A stretch of DNA of 64,000 nt from CAWCDJ01 sp963778675 (GCA_963778675.1 CAVZVI010000008.1:471156-535155), one strand, 5' to 3'; shown: positions 34,452 to 43,488, numbered from the stretch's first letter. The notes: a model not told the origin generated them from the sequence alone. Program-made: numbers and translations.

Positions 34452-35198
34452 ATGCGCGCGGAGCTGGCAACTCTGGAACAGAGAATCGGGCACCCCTTCT
34501 CGGATCCGGAATTGCTGCGCCGCGCGCTGACCCACAGTTCCCTCGCCAACGAGACCCACTCGGGACCAAGCTCGCCGCTTCACGACAACGAACAACTGGA
34601 ATTCCTGGGCGATTCGGTGCTGGGGTTTCTGATCGCCGAGGCGCTGGTCCGCCGCTTCCCGGAGTACCGGGAAGGGGAGCTGTCGCGCCAGAAGGCTCAC
34701 CTGGTCAGTGCCGCTCACCTGCACGGCGTGGCCCGGCGGCTCGACATCGGCAGCTACCTGGAGTTGGGCCGGAGCGAAGAGATGAGCGGCGGCCGCGCCA
34801 AGAAGACTCTGCTGGTGGACGCCCTCGAAGCGGTCATCGCGGCGATGTACCTGGATGGCGGCGCCGAGCCCGTGCGGCGGTTTGTGAACACGCACGTGCT
34901 GGACGCGCCGCTGGCGTGGGACGAAGACGCCGGCACGGATATCCAGCCGGCGATCACGAATTTCAAGAGCGCCTTGCAGGAGCTGGCGCAATCGCGCGGC
35001 CTGCCGCAGCCGCGCTACATGATCGTGAGGGAGCGCGGCCCCGAGCACTCCAAGACCTTCACCGTGGAGGTGCGGATCGGCAAGGATTGGACCGGCCAGG
35101 CGGAGGGCCGGACGAAAAAGATCGCCGCGCAGCGTGCGGCGCGGGGCGTCTACGACCGCCTGCAGGAAGCCGGGAAAGCCGGCGCGGTGCAAGAATAG
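34452..35198 (+). CDS. rnc: Ribonuclease III
   Basis: A 248-residue RNase III that cuts double-stranded RNA in rRNA maturation and mRNA decay. The catalytic domain (1-150) has the signature NEQLEFLGDSVLGFL with the metal-binding Glu and Asp, and the second acidic cluster LLVDALEAVIAAMYLDGG. A double-stranded RNA-binding domain (about 165-240) ends with KKIAAQRAARGVYDRL. The length is normal. It converges with the permease at 35216, leaving 17 bases between the stops and no visible terminator. Confidence 0.95.
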   Translation: MRAELATLEQRIGHPFSDPELLRRALTHSSLANETHSGPSSPLHDNEQLEFLGDSVLGFLIAEALVRRFPEYREGELSRQKAHLVSAAHLHGVARRLDIGSYLELGRSEEMSGGRAKKTLLVDALEAVIAAMYLDGGAEPVRRFVNTHVLDAPLAWDEDAGTDIQPAITNFKSALQELAQSRGLPQPRYMIVRERGPEHSKTFTVEVRIGKDWTGQAEGRTKKIAAQRAARGVYDRLQEAGKAGAVQE

Positions 35199-35215
35199 GA
35201 ATCTGCTATCATCCC

Positions 35216-37975
35216 CTATTCATACCGCAGCGCGATTGCCGGGCCTACCCGCGCGGCCCGCCTTGCCGGCCGGTAGCCCGCCAGTAAAGCCGCAGCCGCC
35301 AGGAAGCCCGAGGCGCCCAGAAACGCCGCCGGGTCGAGCGTGCTCAATCCGAACATCATCGATGCCATCAGCCGCGAAACCGCCGCCGCGCCGGCGAATC
35401 CCACCGCCAGCCCAATCGCTACCGGCCGCATGGTTTGCCATAAGACCAGCCGCAATACACTCCCGCGCTTCGCCCCGAGCGCCATCCGGATCCCGATCTC
35501 CTGCGTTCGCTGCGTCACGGCGAACCCGACGGTCCCATGGATTCCCACCGAAGCCATCAACAGTCCGAGCAACCCGATGATCGCGGAGCCGATCGCGCCC
35601 ATGCGGGCAACTACAAACCCCGCCTGGTTGCTGAACGCGGTCTGCGAATCCGCCACCTCGCCTTCCAGGTCGCTGTGAAGCGCCAGAAACTCGTGCTCGA
35701 CCGCCGCCGCCGCGGCGCCCTCATCTCCCCGCGCCCGCATCAGGATCGAACCCCCCATGCGCACGGGAAAGTAGAGGCAGGTCGGGTCTACCCGGTACAG
35801 GTCCGCGCTGCGTATGTCTTTCGCGACGCCGACGACCACACTCGACGCGGAGTGGGGATACTCCTCTCCGGCGAACCGGCTGCTGCCGCGGCCGGGGCCG
35901 AACGCCAGACGTTTGCCGATCGGGTCCTCACCCGGCCAGAAGCGCCGCGCCGTGGCTTCGCTGACGATCACCGGGCTCCCGTCGAAGTTCAGCCCGCCGC
36001 GGGCCTCCCCCGCCGTGAAATTGCGTCCCCGAAGAATCGGAATTCCCAGCGTTGCGAAGTACCCGGGCGTCACCTGGCTGTACAAGGCGATCGGCGTTCC
36101 CGGCTCATCGAGCCCTCCGCCGTGCAGGGCCACCGCGACCGACCGCAGCCCGCCGGCGAGCGGCACCCGGCCGGCCGCCACCGATTGAATCTCCGGCAGA
36201 CTGCCCAAACGACGAACCAGTTGGGCAATCTCCATCTCCGTTGCGCTTCGATCCTGTGCCGGCGGCCAGACGTGCAGCACCAGAATGTGGCGATAGTCGA
36301 ATCCGAGATTCACCTCGAGGGCCCGTTGCGAGGTCCGGGCCAGCAGCCCCGCCGCGATCAGCAGCGCCAAACACACCGCCACCTGGGTTCCCACCATCAG
36401 ATCCCGCAGCCGGGACTTCCGTAGGCGCCCTCCGAAGGCCGCGCCTTCGTCCTTCAGGGCGGACGTCAGGTTCGGACGCGAAGCTTCCAGCGCGGGCGCC
36501 AGCCCGCTCGCCACGGTGGCGGCCAGGGTCAGGAATAGCGTGTATCCGAGCACCCGCCAGTCCGGTGCGACGTGCATCGCGATCGAAAAGTAGGCAGGCA
36601 GAGCAGACGCCACCCCCAACATGAGGAGGTGCAGCGACCACCACGAAAAGGCGATTCCGGCGGCCGCTGCCAGCAGGCTGATCACGGCGTTCTCCGTGAG
36701 GAGCTGCCGGATCAGCCGGCTGCGGCTGGCGCCGATGGCCAGCCGGATCGCGATCTCCCGCTGCCGGGCCGCGGAGCGCGCGAGCAGCAGGCTCGCCACG
36801 TTCGCGCACGCGATCAATAGCACAAGACCTACCGCAGCCAGAATGACTACGGCCATTGCCGTCGCGCGCGGGTCCGGCGGCCCGTTCGGTGAGGCAGGCA
36901 CCACCATCAGTCTGCTCGTCTGGCCGCGCGGCCGGCCCTGTTCCTCCGGGTAGGCCAGCCGGAGACGACCCGTCAAGCCATTCAGTTCCCCTTCCGCCTG
37001 TGCCTGCCCCGCTCCGGTTGCCAGCCGGCCGAAGAGGCGGCAGCAGTCCGCCTTGCGGTCGCGCAGGGAATCCGTCCCTGACATCAGGCTGGCCTGCACT
37101 GTGAGGGGCAGCCACAGATCCGGAATCATGGGGAGGGTGCCGCTGAAATCGCGTGGCGTGATTCCCACCAGGGTCACGCTCCTGCCGTTGAGCGTGAGCC
37201 TGCGCCCGAGCAATCCGGGATCCCGCCCGAACCGGCGGTCCCAGAAGTTGTAGCTCATGAGCGCCACCGCCGGAGCACCGGCGGAGTCCTCTTCGGCCGT
37301 GAACGTCCGGCCCGCAGCCGCCCCCACTCCCAGCATCTGGAAATAGTTGCCGGACACCCCGAACGCTCCCACCTGCTCCCCGTGTCCGGCCAGTGCGCGT
37401 GGAAGCCGGAATCCCATGGCATCCGCAATATTCGAGTGCGCCTGCGGCGTGGCCGTTCCCGCTCCGCCCAGCGAAAGCGTGCTGCCGAAACCGGCGGCGG
37501 CCAGGCTGGAAAGGGCCCGGGTGTTGTCGCGGTAGTACAGATAGTCCGGATAAGAAAAGAACTGGCTGCGGTTACTGTGCGTGATCTGGACCAGGCGGTC
37601 GGGTTCCGGAGCCGGAATCGGACGCAGCGCCACCGCGTTAAATGCCGTGAAAACCGCGGTATTGACGCCGATCCCGACCGCCAGGGTCAACACCGCGATC
37701 GCTGTGAAGGCCGGGTTCTTCCACAGAGCGCGCAGCGCGTACTGGATATCCCGCCAGAAGGCGTCTGCGAGCGGCAGCCCGCGCGCGACGCGATGCGCCT
37801 CGCGCAGCTGCGCGAGCCCTCCCAGTTCCACCCGTGCCGCGCGAAGCGCCTCCTCCGGCGTCCTGCCGCGGCGGCGATGCTCTGCGGCCAGCATCTCCAG
37901 GTGCCCTTCGAGCTCCTCGTCGAACTCCCGGTCCAGTTCCCGGGTGCGGAAGAGCGCGTAGATCCGTCTCCACAT
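35216..37975 (-). CDS. MacB/FtsX-type ABC permease (ADOP type) paired with PadR
   Basis: A 919-residue duplicated permease. The N-terminal soluble helices (YALFRTRELDREFDEELEGHLEMLAAEHRRRG) match those of PadR-linked members. Then come a membrane segment (about 85-110), the MacB periplasmic domain, the first FtsX triplet with CANVASLLLARSAARQREIAIRLAIGA, a second periplasmic domain, and the last triplet with VTQRTQEIGIRMALGA, ending GPAIALRYE. The start at 37975 lies 4 bases after the PadR stop. As with its relatives, no ATPase is nearby and the substrate is unknown. Confidence 0.9.
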   Translation of the reverse strand: MWRRIYALFRTRELDREFDEELEGHLEMLAAEHRRRGRTPEEALRAARVELGGLAQLREAHRVARGLPLADAFWRDIQYALRALWKNPAFTAIAVLTLAVGIGVNTAVFTAFNAVALRPIPAPEPDRLVQITHSNRSQFFSYPDYLYYRDNTRALSSLAAAGFGSTLSLGGAGTATPQAHSNIADAMGFRLPRALAGHGEQVGAFGVSGNYFQMLGVGAAAGRTFTAEEDSAGAPAVALMSYNFWDRRFGRDPGLLGRRLTLNGRSVTLVGITPRDFSGTLPMIPDLWLPLTVQASLMSGTDSLRDRKADCCRLFGRLATGAGQAQAEGELNGLTGRLRLAYPEEQGRPRGQTSRLMVVPASPNGPPDPRATAMAVVILAAVGLVLLIACANVASLLLARSAARQREIAIRLAIGASRSRLIRQLLTENAVISLLAAAAGIAFSWWSLHLLMLGVASALPAYFSIAMHVAPDWRVLGYTLFLTLAATVASGLAPALEASRPNLTSALKDEGAAFGGRLRKSRLRDLMVGTQVAVCLALLIAAGLLARTSQRALEVNLGFDYRHILVLHVWPPAQDRSATEMEIAQLVRRLGSLPEIQSVAAGRVPLAGGLRSVAVALHGGGLDEPGTPIALYSQVTPGYFATLGIPILRGRNFTAGEARGGLNFDGSPVIVSEATARRFWPGEDPIGKRLAFGPGRGSSRFAGEEYPHSASSVVVGVAKDIRSADLYRVDPTCLYFPVRMGGSILMRARGDEGAAAAAVEHEFLALHSDLEGEVADSQTAFSNQAGFVVARMGAIGSAIIGLLGLLMASVGIHGTVGFAVTQRTQEIGIRMALGAKRGSVLRLVLWQTMRPVAIGLAVGFAGAAAVSRLMASMMFGLSTLDPAAFLGASGFLAAAALLAGYRPARRAARVGPAIALRYE

Positions 37976-37979
37976 CGCG

Positions 37980-38324
37980 TCACCCCCGCGTCGCAAGCTG
38001 AAGCATGCGGCCGATCACCGAAGAGATCCGCTCCCAGTTCTTCGACTCCGCCGCCAGTTGTTTCCGCCCGGCCCTGGTCAGGGAGTAGAACTTCGCCCTC
38101 CGGTTGTTCTCCGACATCCCCCAGGATGTCGAGACCCATCCCTTTTGCACCAGCCTCACCAGGCAGAGATAGATGGTCCCCTGGTTCACCCGCAGCGCCT
38201 CTTCGCTCAACTGCTCGATGCGCCGCGCAATGCCGTAGCCGTGCATCGCTCCCATGGCGTCGAGCGTCTTCAGGACCATCAGGTCGAGAGTGCCCTGCAG
38301 AATCTCCGACTTGTTCTCCGGCAT
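37980..38324 (-). CDS. PadR-family transcriptional regulator
   Basis: A 114-residue PadR winged-helix regulator. Signatures are EILQGTLDLMVLKTL, ALRVNQGTIYLCLVRLVQKGWV and RRAKFYSLTRAGRKQLAAE. It is close in sequence to the PadR at 11175. I start at 38324, where GGAGGAG stands at the right distance; the frame is open for 19 further codons. It precedes the permease in one operon and likely represses it. A TATATAA -10 box lies about 20 bases upstream of the start. Confidence 0.93.
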   Translation of the reverse strand: MPENKSEILQGTLDLMVLKTLDAMGAMHGYGIARRIEQLSEEALRVNQGTIYLCLVRLVQKGWVSTSWGMSENNRRAKFYSLTRAGRKQLAAESKNWERISSVIGRMLQLATRG

Positions 38325-38341
38325 TCCGCTCCTCCTGTGGG

Positions 38342-38348
38342 TTATATA
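38342..38348 (-). promoter_or_regulatory. -10 box (TATATAA) of the PadR-permease operon
   Basis: On the minus strand TATATAA sits 17 bases before the start at 38324. A perfect TTGACA lies 27 bases further up, too far for a normal pair; it may belong to another start site or regulator region. Confidence 0.4.
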
Positions 38349-38432
38349 GAGGAGTCTCGCAGCGTTCCTGTGGGATGTCAATAGGGCGGGGAAATTTCGG
38401 GCGTTCCGGTCACTCGAGCTGGCGCAGGCTGC

Positions 38433-38843
38433 TTACATCTCCGCGTAGTTTACGCGGAACCGGGGGCCGGACGGGATCGCCCTCACAGGGAGGGTGAAGG
38501 ACTTGGTCGCCACGGCGCCGTCAAAACCCTCGGCCAGGATGGTGTAGTGAGTGGTATGTTCCGGTACGATTTCGAGGCAGTGGCTGACGGAGGGGTAAAC
38601 TCCCTGCATCGCGGGCGAGATCTTGACCGAGCGAGCATTTTCCACTCCGTAGCAGAGTTGCGCTTTTTCCCCGGGCATGAGCGCGCCGACGCTGGCATAA
38701 AACTGCAGGATGCGGACCGGCCCCGGACTTGTGCCGACCGGCCGAACCCATACATGCGAATCGGTTTCCCTGAGCGAGCTGATCGCCCACAGGGCCACCA
38801 CCAGCCCTAGTGCTACCCAAAGCCTTGTGAAACGGAACAGCAT
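38433..38843 (-). CDS. Membrane-anchored Ig-like-domain protein
   Basis: A protein of about 136 residues with one N-terminal hydrophobic segment (FTRLWVALGLVVALWAISSL) that could be an anchor or signal, followed by a single beta-sandwich domain with LCYGVENARSVKI, SHCLEIVPEHTTHYTILAEGFDGAVAT and FTLPV. That pattern, an Ig-like or Big-type domain with two cysteines that could bridge, is frequent in acidobacterial surface proteins. Starts at 38867 and 38843 are both possible; I choose 38843 for the position of the hydrophobic segment. Function unknown. Confidence 0.6.
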   Translation of the reverse strand: MLFRFTRLWVALGLVVALWAISSLRETDSHVWVRPVGTSPGPVRILQFYASVGALMPGEKAQLCYGVENARSVKISPAMQGVYPSVSHCLEIVPEHTTHYTILAEGFDGAVATKSFTLPVRAIPSGPRFRVNYAEM

Positions 38844-38979
38844 CGGCCTACTCTTAGACTCCCCCATTCCCGGAAAGGTTGCAAGTAGGCGGAGCCGGAA
38901 GTTTGCCCCGGTGGTTCGAAAAATTCCGGATGGCCGCCAGGTGAAAATCACCCGCAGTTGTGCGCTAACCTGACGGATC

Positions 38980-39774
38980 ATGGGCATTCGAATCGTTCAG
39001 GTGGATGCGTTTACCGACCGGCCGTTTGCCGGAAACCCGGCGGCGGTGTGCGTGCTGCCCGAGCCGCGGCCGGACCAGTGGATGCGCGACGTGGCGCGCG
39101 AGATGAACCTCTCGGAGACCGCGTTCCTTACGCCGCAGGACGGCGGATACAACCTGCGCTGGCTGACTCCCGCGGTGGAAGTGGATCTCTGCGGGCACGC
39201 CACGGTGGCGAGCGCGCACGTCTTATGGCAAGACGGGCACCTGCCGGAAGGGCGGCAGGCGCGGTTCCACACGCGTAGCGGTCTGCTGCTGGCGGACCGC
39301 CGCGGCGATTGGATCGAGCTGGATTTTCCCGCAAAAGCAAGTGTCGAAACCGGCCCGCCGGAGGGGATGCTGAGAGCGCTGGGCGTCGAGAGCGCCCGCT
39401 ACGTAGGGAAGAACGCCTGGGATTACCTGGTGGAAGTCGACTCCGAAGAGACGCTCCGCAACCTTTCGCCCGACCATTCGACGCTGCGGAAGATTCCGGT
39501 GCGGGGGATCATCGTCACTGCGCGCGCAACGGACGGCGAGTTCGACTTCGTCTCCCGGTTCTTCGCGCCGGGTTCGGGGATCGACGAAGATCCGGTGACC
39601 GGGTCCGCGCACACCGCGCTCGGGCCGTACTGGTCGCCGAGACTGGGGAAGACGGATTTCACCGCCTACCAGGCATCGGCGCGCGGCGGCGTGGTGAAAG
39701 TGCGCCTGCAGGGCGATCGCGTAATCCTGGGCGGCCAGGCGGTGACGGTGATGACCGGCGATTTGATCGCGTAG
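38980..39774 (+). CDS. PhzF-family isomerase/epimerase-like protein
   Basis: A 264-residue PhzF-family protein with the two-fold diaminopimelate-epimerase-like barrel. The catalytic Glu is in MNLSETAFL (about Glu46), the first half ends with DLCGHATVASAHV, and the second has GIDEDPVTGSAHTAL. PhzF itself isomerises a phenazine precursor; most family members have unknown substrates, and no phenazine genes are nearby. The length is standard. It lies 205 bases from nothing else on its strand and precedes the symporter pair by 74 bases, so it could be read together with it. Confidence 0.92.
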   Translation: MGIRIVQVDAFTDRPFAGNPAAVCVLPEPRPDQWMRDVAREMNLSETAFLTPQDGGYNLRWLTPAVEVDLCGHATVASAHVLWQDGHLPEGRQARFHTRSGLLLADRRGDWIELDFPAKASVETGPPEGMLRALGVESARYVGKNAWDYLVEVDSEETLRNLSPDHSTLRKIPVRGIIVTARATDGEFDFVSRFFAPGSGIDEDPVTGSAHTALGPYWSPRLGKTDFTAYQASARGGVVKVRLQGDRVILGGQAVTVMTGDLIA

Positions 39775-39848
39775 CCACGGTTTTCCCCGGCGCCGCGGCC
39801 TCTCGGCGGTGAATCAGAATTGCGGTTCGCCCGTGATACACTCCGGAC

Positions 39849-39983
39849 ATGCCGGAGCTTCGCGAGGTCGCCGATGAACCGCCGCCATTTCTGGGGACGT
39901 GGCGGCGGGTGTATGCGGCGACCCTGATCTATCTGGTCGTAATCATTTCGGTGGCATACCTGTTTACCAGAGCGTATCGATGA
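39849..39983 (+). CDS. Small single-pass membrane protein ahead of the sodium/solute symporter
   Basis: A 44-residue protein too short for most gene callers. Residues 1-22 are charged and Pro-rich (MPELREVADEPPPFLGTWRR), followed by one membrane segment (about 23-39, AATLIYLVVIISVAYLF) and a basic end. Its TGA overlaps the ATG of the symporter gene (ATGA), so translation is coupled and expression equimolar. Some sodium/solute symporters have a small partner subunit encoded just upstream (for example DUF485 or DUF4212 proteins); this one has only a single membrane pass, but the position is the same. A partner role is inference. Confidence 0.7.
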   Translation: MPELREVADEPPPFLGTWRRVYAATLIYLVVIISVAYLFTRAYR

Positions 39984-41680
39984 GGCCGCTCGACTGGGTC
40001 GTTCTTCTTACCACCCTACTTTCCATCGTGGCTTACGGGCTGTATCGCAGCCGGGGAAGCAATACGGTGGACAACTACCTGCTGGCGGGCAGGACCATGC
40101 CGTGGTACGCCATGGGGCTCTCCATCATGGCGACGCAGGCCAGCGCCGTCACGTTCATTTCGACCACCGGCCAGGCCTACGTGGACGGAATGCGCTTCGT
40201 GCAGTTCTATTTCGGGCTGCCCATCGCGATGGTGGTGATCTGCGCCACGGTAGTGCCGGTATTCCATCGCGCCAAAGTGTACACGGCCTATGAGTTCCTG
40301 GAAAAGCGGTTCGACGGCAAGACGCGGGCCCTGGCGAGCGCCGTATTTCTGTGCCAGCGCGGGCTCTCGGCCGGGATCACGATTTACGCTCCGGCCATCG
40401 TGCTCTCGGTGATCCTGGGCTGGCCGGAGCGGGCCACCACGTCGCTGATGGGGGCGGTCGTGGTGATGTACACGGTGGCGGGCGGCATCAAGGCCGTGAC
40501 CTGGTCGGACGTGCAGCAGATGTGCGTCATCTTTCTCGGGCTGGTGATTTCGCTGGTGACGGTGTTCACGCTGCTCCCGGGCGCGGTGTCGATTCCAGAC
40601 GCGGTGTTTCTGGCGGGCGCGGCCGGGCGGCTGAACGCCGTGACCACGCACTTCAACTGGGCGGACCGGTTCAACATCTGGAGCGGCCTGCTGGGCGGCA
40701 CGTTCCTGTTCCTCTCCTACTTCGGCTGCGACCAGTCGCAGGTGCAGCGATATCTCACGGGCAAATCGATATCGGAGAGCCGCCTGAGCCTGCTGTTCAA
40801 CGCGGTGGCCAAGATCCCGATGCAGTTTTTCATTCTGTTCATCGGGGCGATGGTGTTCGTGTTCTACCTGTTCGTGCAGCCGCCCCTGCTGTTCCAGCAG
40901 CACGAACTGGCGCGCATCCAGGGTTCGGGACAGTATGCGGCGATCGAAGCGGAATACAGCCAGGCTTTCGCCAACCGGCGCACCGCGGCGCTGGCGCTGG
41001 CGGCGGCGCACCGTACGGGCGACCGCCAGGCGGAAACTCGCAGCATGGCCGATTACCGGGCTGCGCAGAGGGATCTGGACGGCGCGCGCACGCGGGCTTC
41101 GAACCTGGTGACCCGGACGGGCGGCGAGAAGGATTTCAGCGATACCAACTACATCTTCCTCTCGTTCGTCACGAAGTACCTGCCGGTCGGGATCGTGGGA
41201 CTGGTGATCGCGGTGATCTTCGCGGCCACCATGTCGGCCAGTTCCGGCGAGATCAATTCACTGGCCACCGTAGCGGTAGTGGACATTTACAAACGCTACG
41301 TGCGGCGCGGGGCGAGCGATCATCATTACCTGAAGGCCTCGCGGTGGCTGACCTTGTTCTGGGGAGTCTACGCCGTGGTCTTCGCGGGCTTCGCGGGGCG
41401 GCTCGGGTCGCTGATCGTGGCGGTGAACTTCGTGGGGTCGCTGTTCTATGGCACGCTGCTGGGATGTTTCGTGCTGGCGCTGGGGTTCCGGCACGTGCGT
41501 GGAACGCCGGCCTTTGTGGGAATGCTTACGGGGGAGGCGGCGGTGCTCGCCACGGCTTACTTCACGAATATCTCGTGGCTCTGGTACAACGTGATCGGCG
41601 CCGGGGTGGTGGTCTTTACGGCGCTGCTCCTCGCTTCCGCCACCAATATCGCCACGCCAGGTACCCTGCGGCCACAATAG
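39980..41680 (+). CDS. Sodium/solute symporter (SSS family)
   Basis: A 566-residue symporter of the SSS family with about 13 membrane segments. Family motifs include NYLLAGRTMPWYAMGLSIMATQASAVTFISTTGQAY near the start, VYTAYEFLEKRF, YTVAGGIKAVTWSDVQQ and the late IFAATMSASSGEINSLATVAVVDIYKR. An unusual soluble insertion of about 90 residues (about 310-390) sits between two membrane segments; it is Ala/Arg rich and likely coiled coil. The substrate is not predictable. The gene is coupled to the 44-residue protein upstream. Its last 65 bases overlap the convergent DedA gene. Confidence 0.93.
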   Translation: MRPLDWVVLLTTLLSIVAYGLYRSRGSNTVDNYLLAGRTMPWYAMGLSIMATQASAVTFISTTGQAYVDGMRFVQFYFGLPIAMVVICATVVPVFHRAKVYTAYEFLEKRFDGKTRALASAVFLCQRGLSAGITIYAPAIVLSVILGWPERATTSLMGAVVVMYTVAGGIKAVTWSDVQQMCVIFLGLVISLVTVFTLLPGAVSIPDAVFLAGAAGRLNAVTTHFNWADRFNIWSGLLGGTFLFLSYFGCDQSQVQRYLTGKSISESRLSLLFNAVAKIPMQFFILFIGAMVFVFYLFVQPPLLFQQHELARIQGSGQYAAIEAEYSQAFANRRTAALALAAAHRTGDRQAETRSMADYRAAQRDLDGARTRASNLVTRTGGEKDFSDTNYIFLSFVTKYLPVGIVGLVIAVIFAATMSASSGEINSLATVAVVDIYKRYVRRGASDHHYLKASRWLTLFWGVYAVVFAGFAGRLGSLIVAVNFVGSLFYGTLLGCFVLALGFRHVRGTPAFVGMLTGEAAVLATAYFTNISWLWYNVIGAGVVVFTALLLASATNIATPGTLRPQ

Positions 41681-42221
41681 CGGCGGCAATCGTCGCCCGC
41701 AGCAGGTAGCGGTCCACGTAGCCCTGCACGTAGTGCCACCGTTCGCCGAGAAAGTAGCCAAGGCTCAGGAAGGTTCCCACCCAGAGGACGGCGCCGCTAT
41801 AGGCGAACAGGGCGAATTGCGGGGCCTCCAGTTCGCTCATGCCGGCGGCGAACGCGGTGAAGTGGCGCACCCCGGGGATGAAATAGCCGATGGTGAGCGA
41901 CCAGTGGCCCACGCGGCGGAACCAGCGGTGAGCTTTCTCGACGTGCTCCTCCCGTATGTGCAGGTATCGCCCGTAGCGGTGAATCACGCCCATCCCGAAG
42001 GTTCGTCCGACCCAGTAGCTCAGGGTGATGCCTGAGATGCTGCCCGCCAGCGCCGCGGCCATGGCGATGGGGGCCTCGAGGTGGCCCTTGTAAATGAGAT
42101 AACCGGTGAAGGTGAGCAGCGTCTCGTCGGGAACCGGGAGCCCGACGATCCCGAACATGAGCCCCGCGAAGATCGCCAGGTAACCATACTGCGTGATCCA
42201 TGCGAGGATGTGCTGTTCCAT
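41616..42221 (-). CDS. DedA-family (SNARE-associated/VTT) membrane protein
   Basis: A 201-residue DedA-type protein with the family reentrant segments: FAGLMFGIVGLPVPDETLLTFTGYL and SYWVGRTFG, then RHFTAFAAGMSEL. DedA proteins are now seen as lipid (undecaprenyl phosphate or phosphatidylethanolamine) scramblases or flippases needed for envelope homeostasis. The final part (YVDRYLLRATIAAAIVAAGYLAWRYWW) is a last membrane segment. I start at 42221 (ATG, no strong ribosome site). The last 65 bases lie on the strand opposite the symporter end, a true convergent overlap. The glgC stop lies 13 bases before its start, so it may ride on the glgC transcript. Confidence 0.9.
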   Translation of the reverse strand: MEQHILAWITQYGYLAIFAGLMFGIVGLPVPDETLLTFTGYLIYKGHLEAPIAMAAALAGSISGITLSYWVGRTFGMGVIHRYGRYLHIREEHVEKAHRWFRRVGHWSLTIGYFIPGVRHFTAFAAGMSELEAPQFALFAYSGAVLWVGTFLSLGYFLGERWHYVQGYVDRYLLRATIAAAIVAAGYLAWRYWWRKRGAAP

Positions 42222-42234
42222 CAAGGAAAGCGGT

Positions 42235-43488
42235 TCAGACGACCAGCCCGGTGATCTCGACCGGGGTGCGGTTGCCGCCCACAACGACAATTCCGCTTTC
42301 TGTTACATGGTGATTGGCGCGGTCCCGCTCGAGATCGTAGCCGATCATGGCATCCTCGGGGACGCGGACATTCTTATCGAGAACGGCGCGGCGGACCTTG
42401 GCGCGGCGTCCGATGTCGCAGTTATCGAGGATTACGCAATCCTCCACCAGGGCTCCGGAATGAATGCGGACTCCGCGCCCGAGCACCGAGTTGCGAACGG
42501 TGCCGCCCGACAGGATGCAGCCTCCCGAGACGATGGAGTCGATGGCCTGGCCGCGGCGGTTCTCTTCGTCGAAGGTGAACTTGGCGGGCGGGTCGGGATA
42601 GGGCGTAGTGCGCACGGGCCACTCGCGGTTGTAGAGGTTGAGGGCCGGGCTGACCGACCGCAGGTCCATGCTGGCCTCGTAGTAGGCGTCGATGGTGCCG
42701 ACGTCGCGCCAGTAGGGAACTTCATCGGGGGGCTCGCCGGGAATGCGGTTGGTCTGGTAATCGTAGGCGTAGATCTCAGCCTTGCCGGCGAGTTTGGGGA
42801 GAATATTGCGGCCGAAATCGTGATTGCTCTCCGCTTCGGCCGCATCTTCGTGCAGGAGCCGCAGCAGCGTCCGGGTGGAAAACACATAATTCCCCATGGA
42901 GGCGAAGACGCGCTCCGAATCCCCGGGCATGGTAGGGGCATCGGGGTTCTTCTCGTGGAACGCCAGGATGTGCCCGTCTTCGGCGACCTCGACCACACCG
43001 AACTCGAAGGCATGCTTCTTGGGGACGGGGATGGCGGCCACGGTAACCTCGGCGCCCTTGTGCACGTGGTACTCGATCATGCTGCTGATGTTCATGCGGT
43101 AGATATGGTCGCCGCCGAAAATCGCCACTACGTGGGGGTCGGACTGCTCCACCAGGTTGATGTTCTGGTAGATGGCGTCGGCGGTGCCCTGGTACCAGGT
43201 TTCGCCGGGAGAACGCATCTGCGCGGGGACGGGGATGATGAACTGGGATTTGAGCATGCTGCCGAACTGCCAGCCCTCGGCCAGGTGCTGCAGCAGCGAC
43301 TGGCTGCGGAACTGGGTCAGCACGTAGAGGGAATAGATCCCGGAATTAATAAAGTTACTGAGGACGAAGTCGATGATGCGGTACTTGCCCCCGAACGGGA
43401 CGGCCGGCTTGGCCCTCTCTCTGGTTAGCGGATAAAGCCGGGTGCCCTTGCCGCCGGCGAGAACGATGCCCAGGACGCGTATACGCAT
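42235..43488 (-). CDS. glgC: Glucose-1-phosphate adenylyltransferase
   Basis: A 417-residue ADP-glucose pyrophosphorylase that makes ADP-glucose for glycogen synthesis. The N-terminal signature GIVLAGGKGTRLYPLTRERAKPAVPFGGKYRIIDF is complete, with the allosteric-site arginines in place. Further motifs are WYQGTADAIYQN, FGGDHIYRM, FEFGVVEV, and YWRDVGTIDAYYEA; a left-handed beta-helix follows (GCILSGGTVRNSVLGRGVRIHSGALVEDCVILDN). I start at 43488, where MRIRVLGIVLAGGKG begins; a longer open frame upstream has no family match. glgX is 31 kb away; glgA is not in the window. Confidence 0.96.
   Translation of the reverse strand: MRIRVLGIVLAGGKGTRLYPLTRERAKPAVPFGGKYRIIDFVLSNFINSGIYSLYVLTQFRSQSLLQHLAEGWQFGSMLKSQFIIPVPAQMRSPGETWYQGTADAIYQNINLVEQSDPHVVAIFGGDHIYRMNISSMIEYHVHKGAEVTVAAIPVPKKHAFEFGVVEVAEDGHILAFHEKNPDAPTMPGDSERVFASMGNYVFSTRTLLRLLHEDAAEAESNHDFGRNILPKLAGKAEIYAYDYQTNRIPGEPPDEVPYWRDVGTIDAYYEASMDLRSVSPALNLYNREWPVRTTPYPDPPAKFTFDEENRRGQAIDSIVSGGCILSGGTVRNSVLGRGVRIHSGALVEDCVILDNCDIGRRAKVRRAVLDKNVRVPEDAMIGYDLERDRANHHVTESGIVVVGGNRTPVEITGLVV

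Noticed and set aside
32294..34549. Long open frame (751 codons) on the minus strand opposite the TPR proteins
   Set aside because: Antisense shadow; the plus strand holds two proteins with signal peptides and good ribosome sites.
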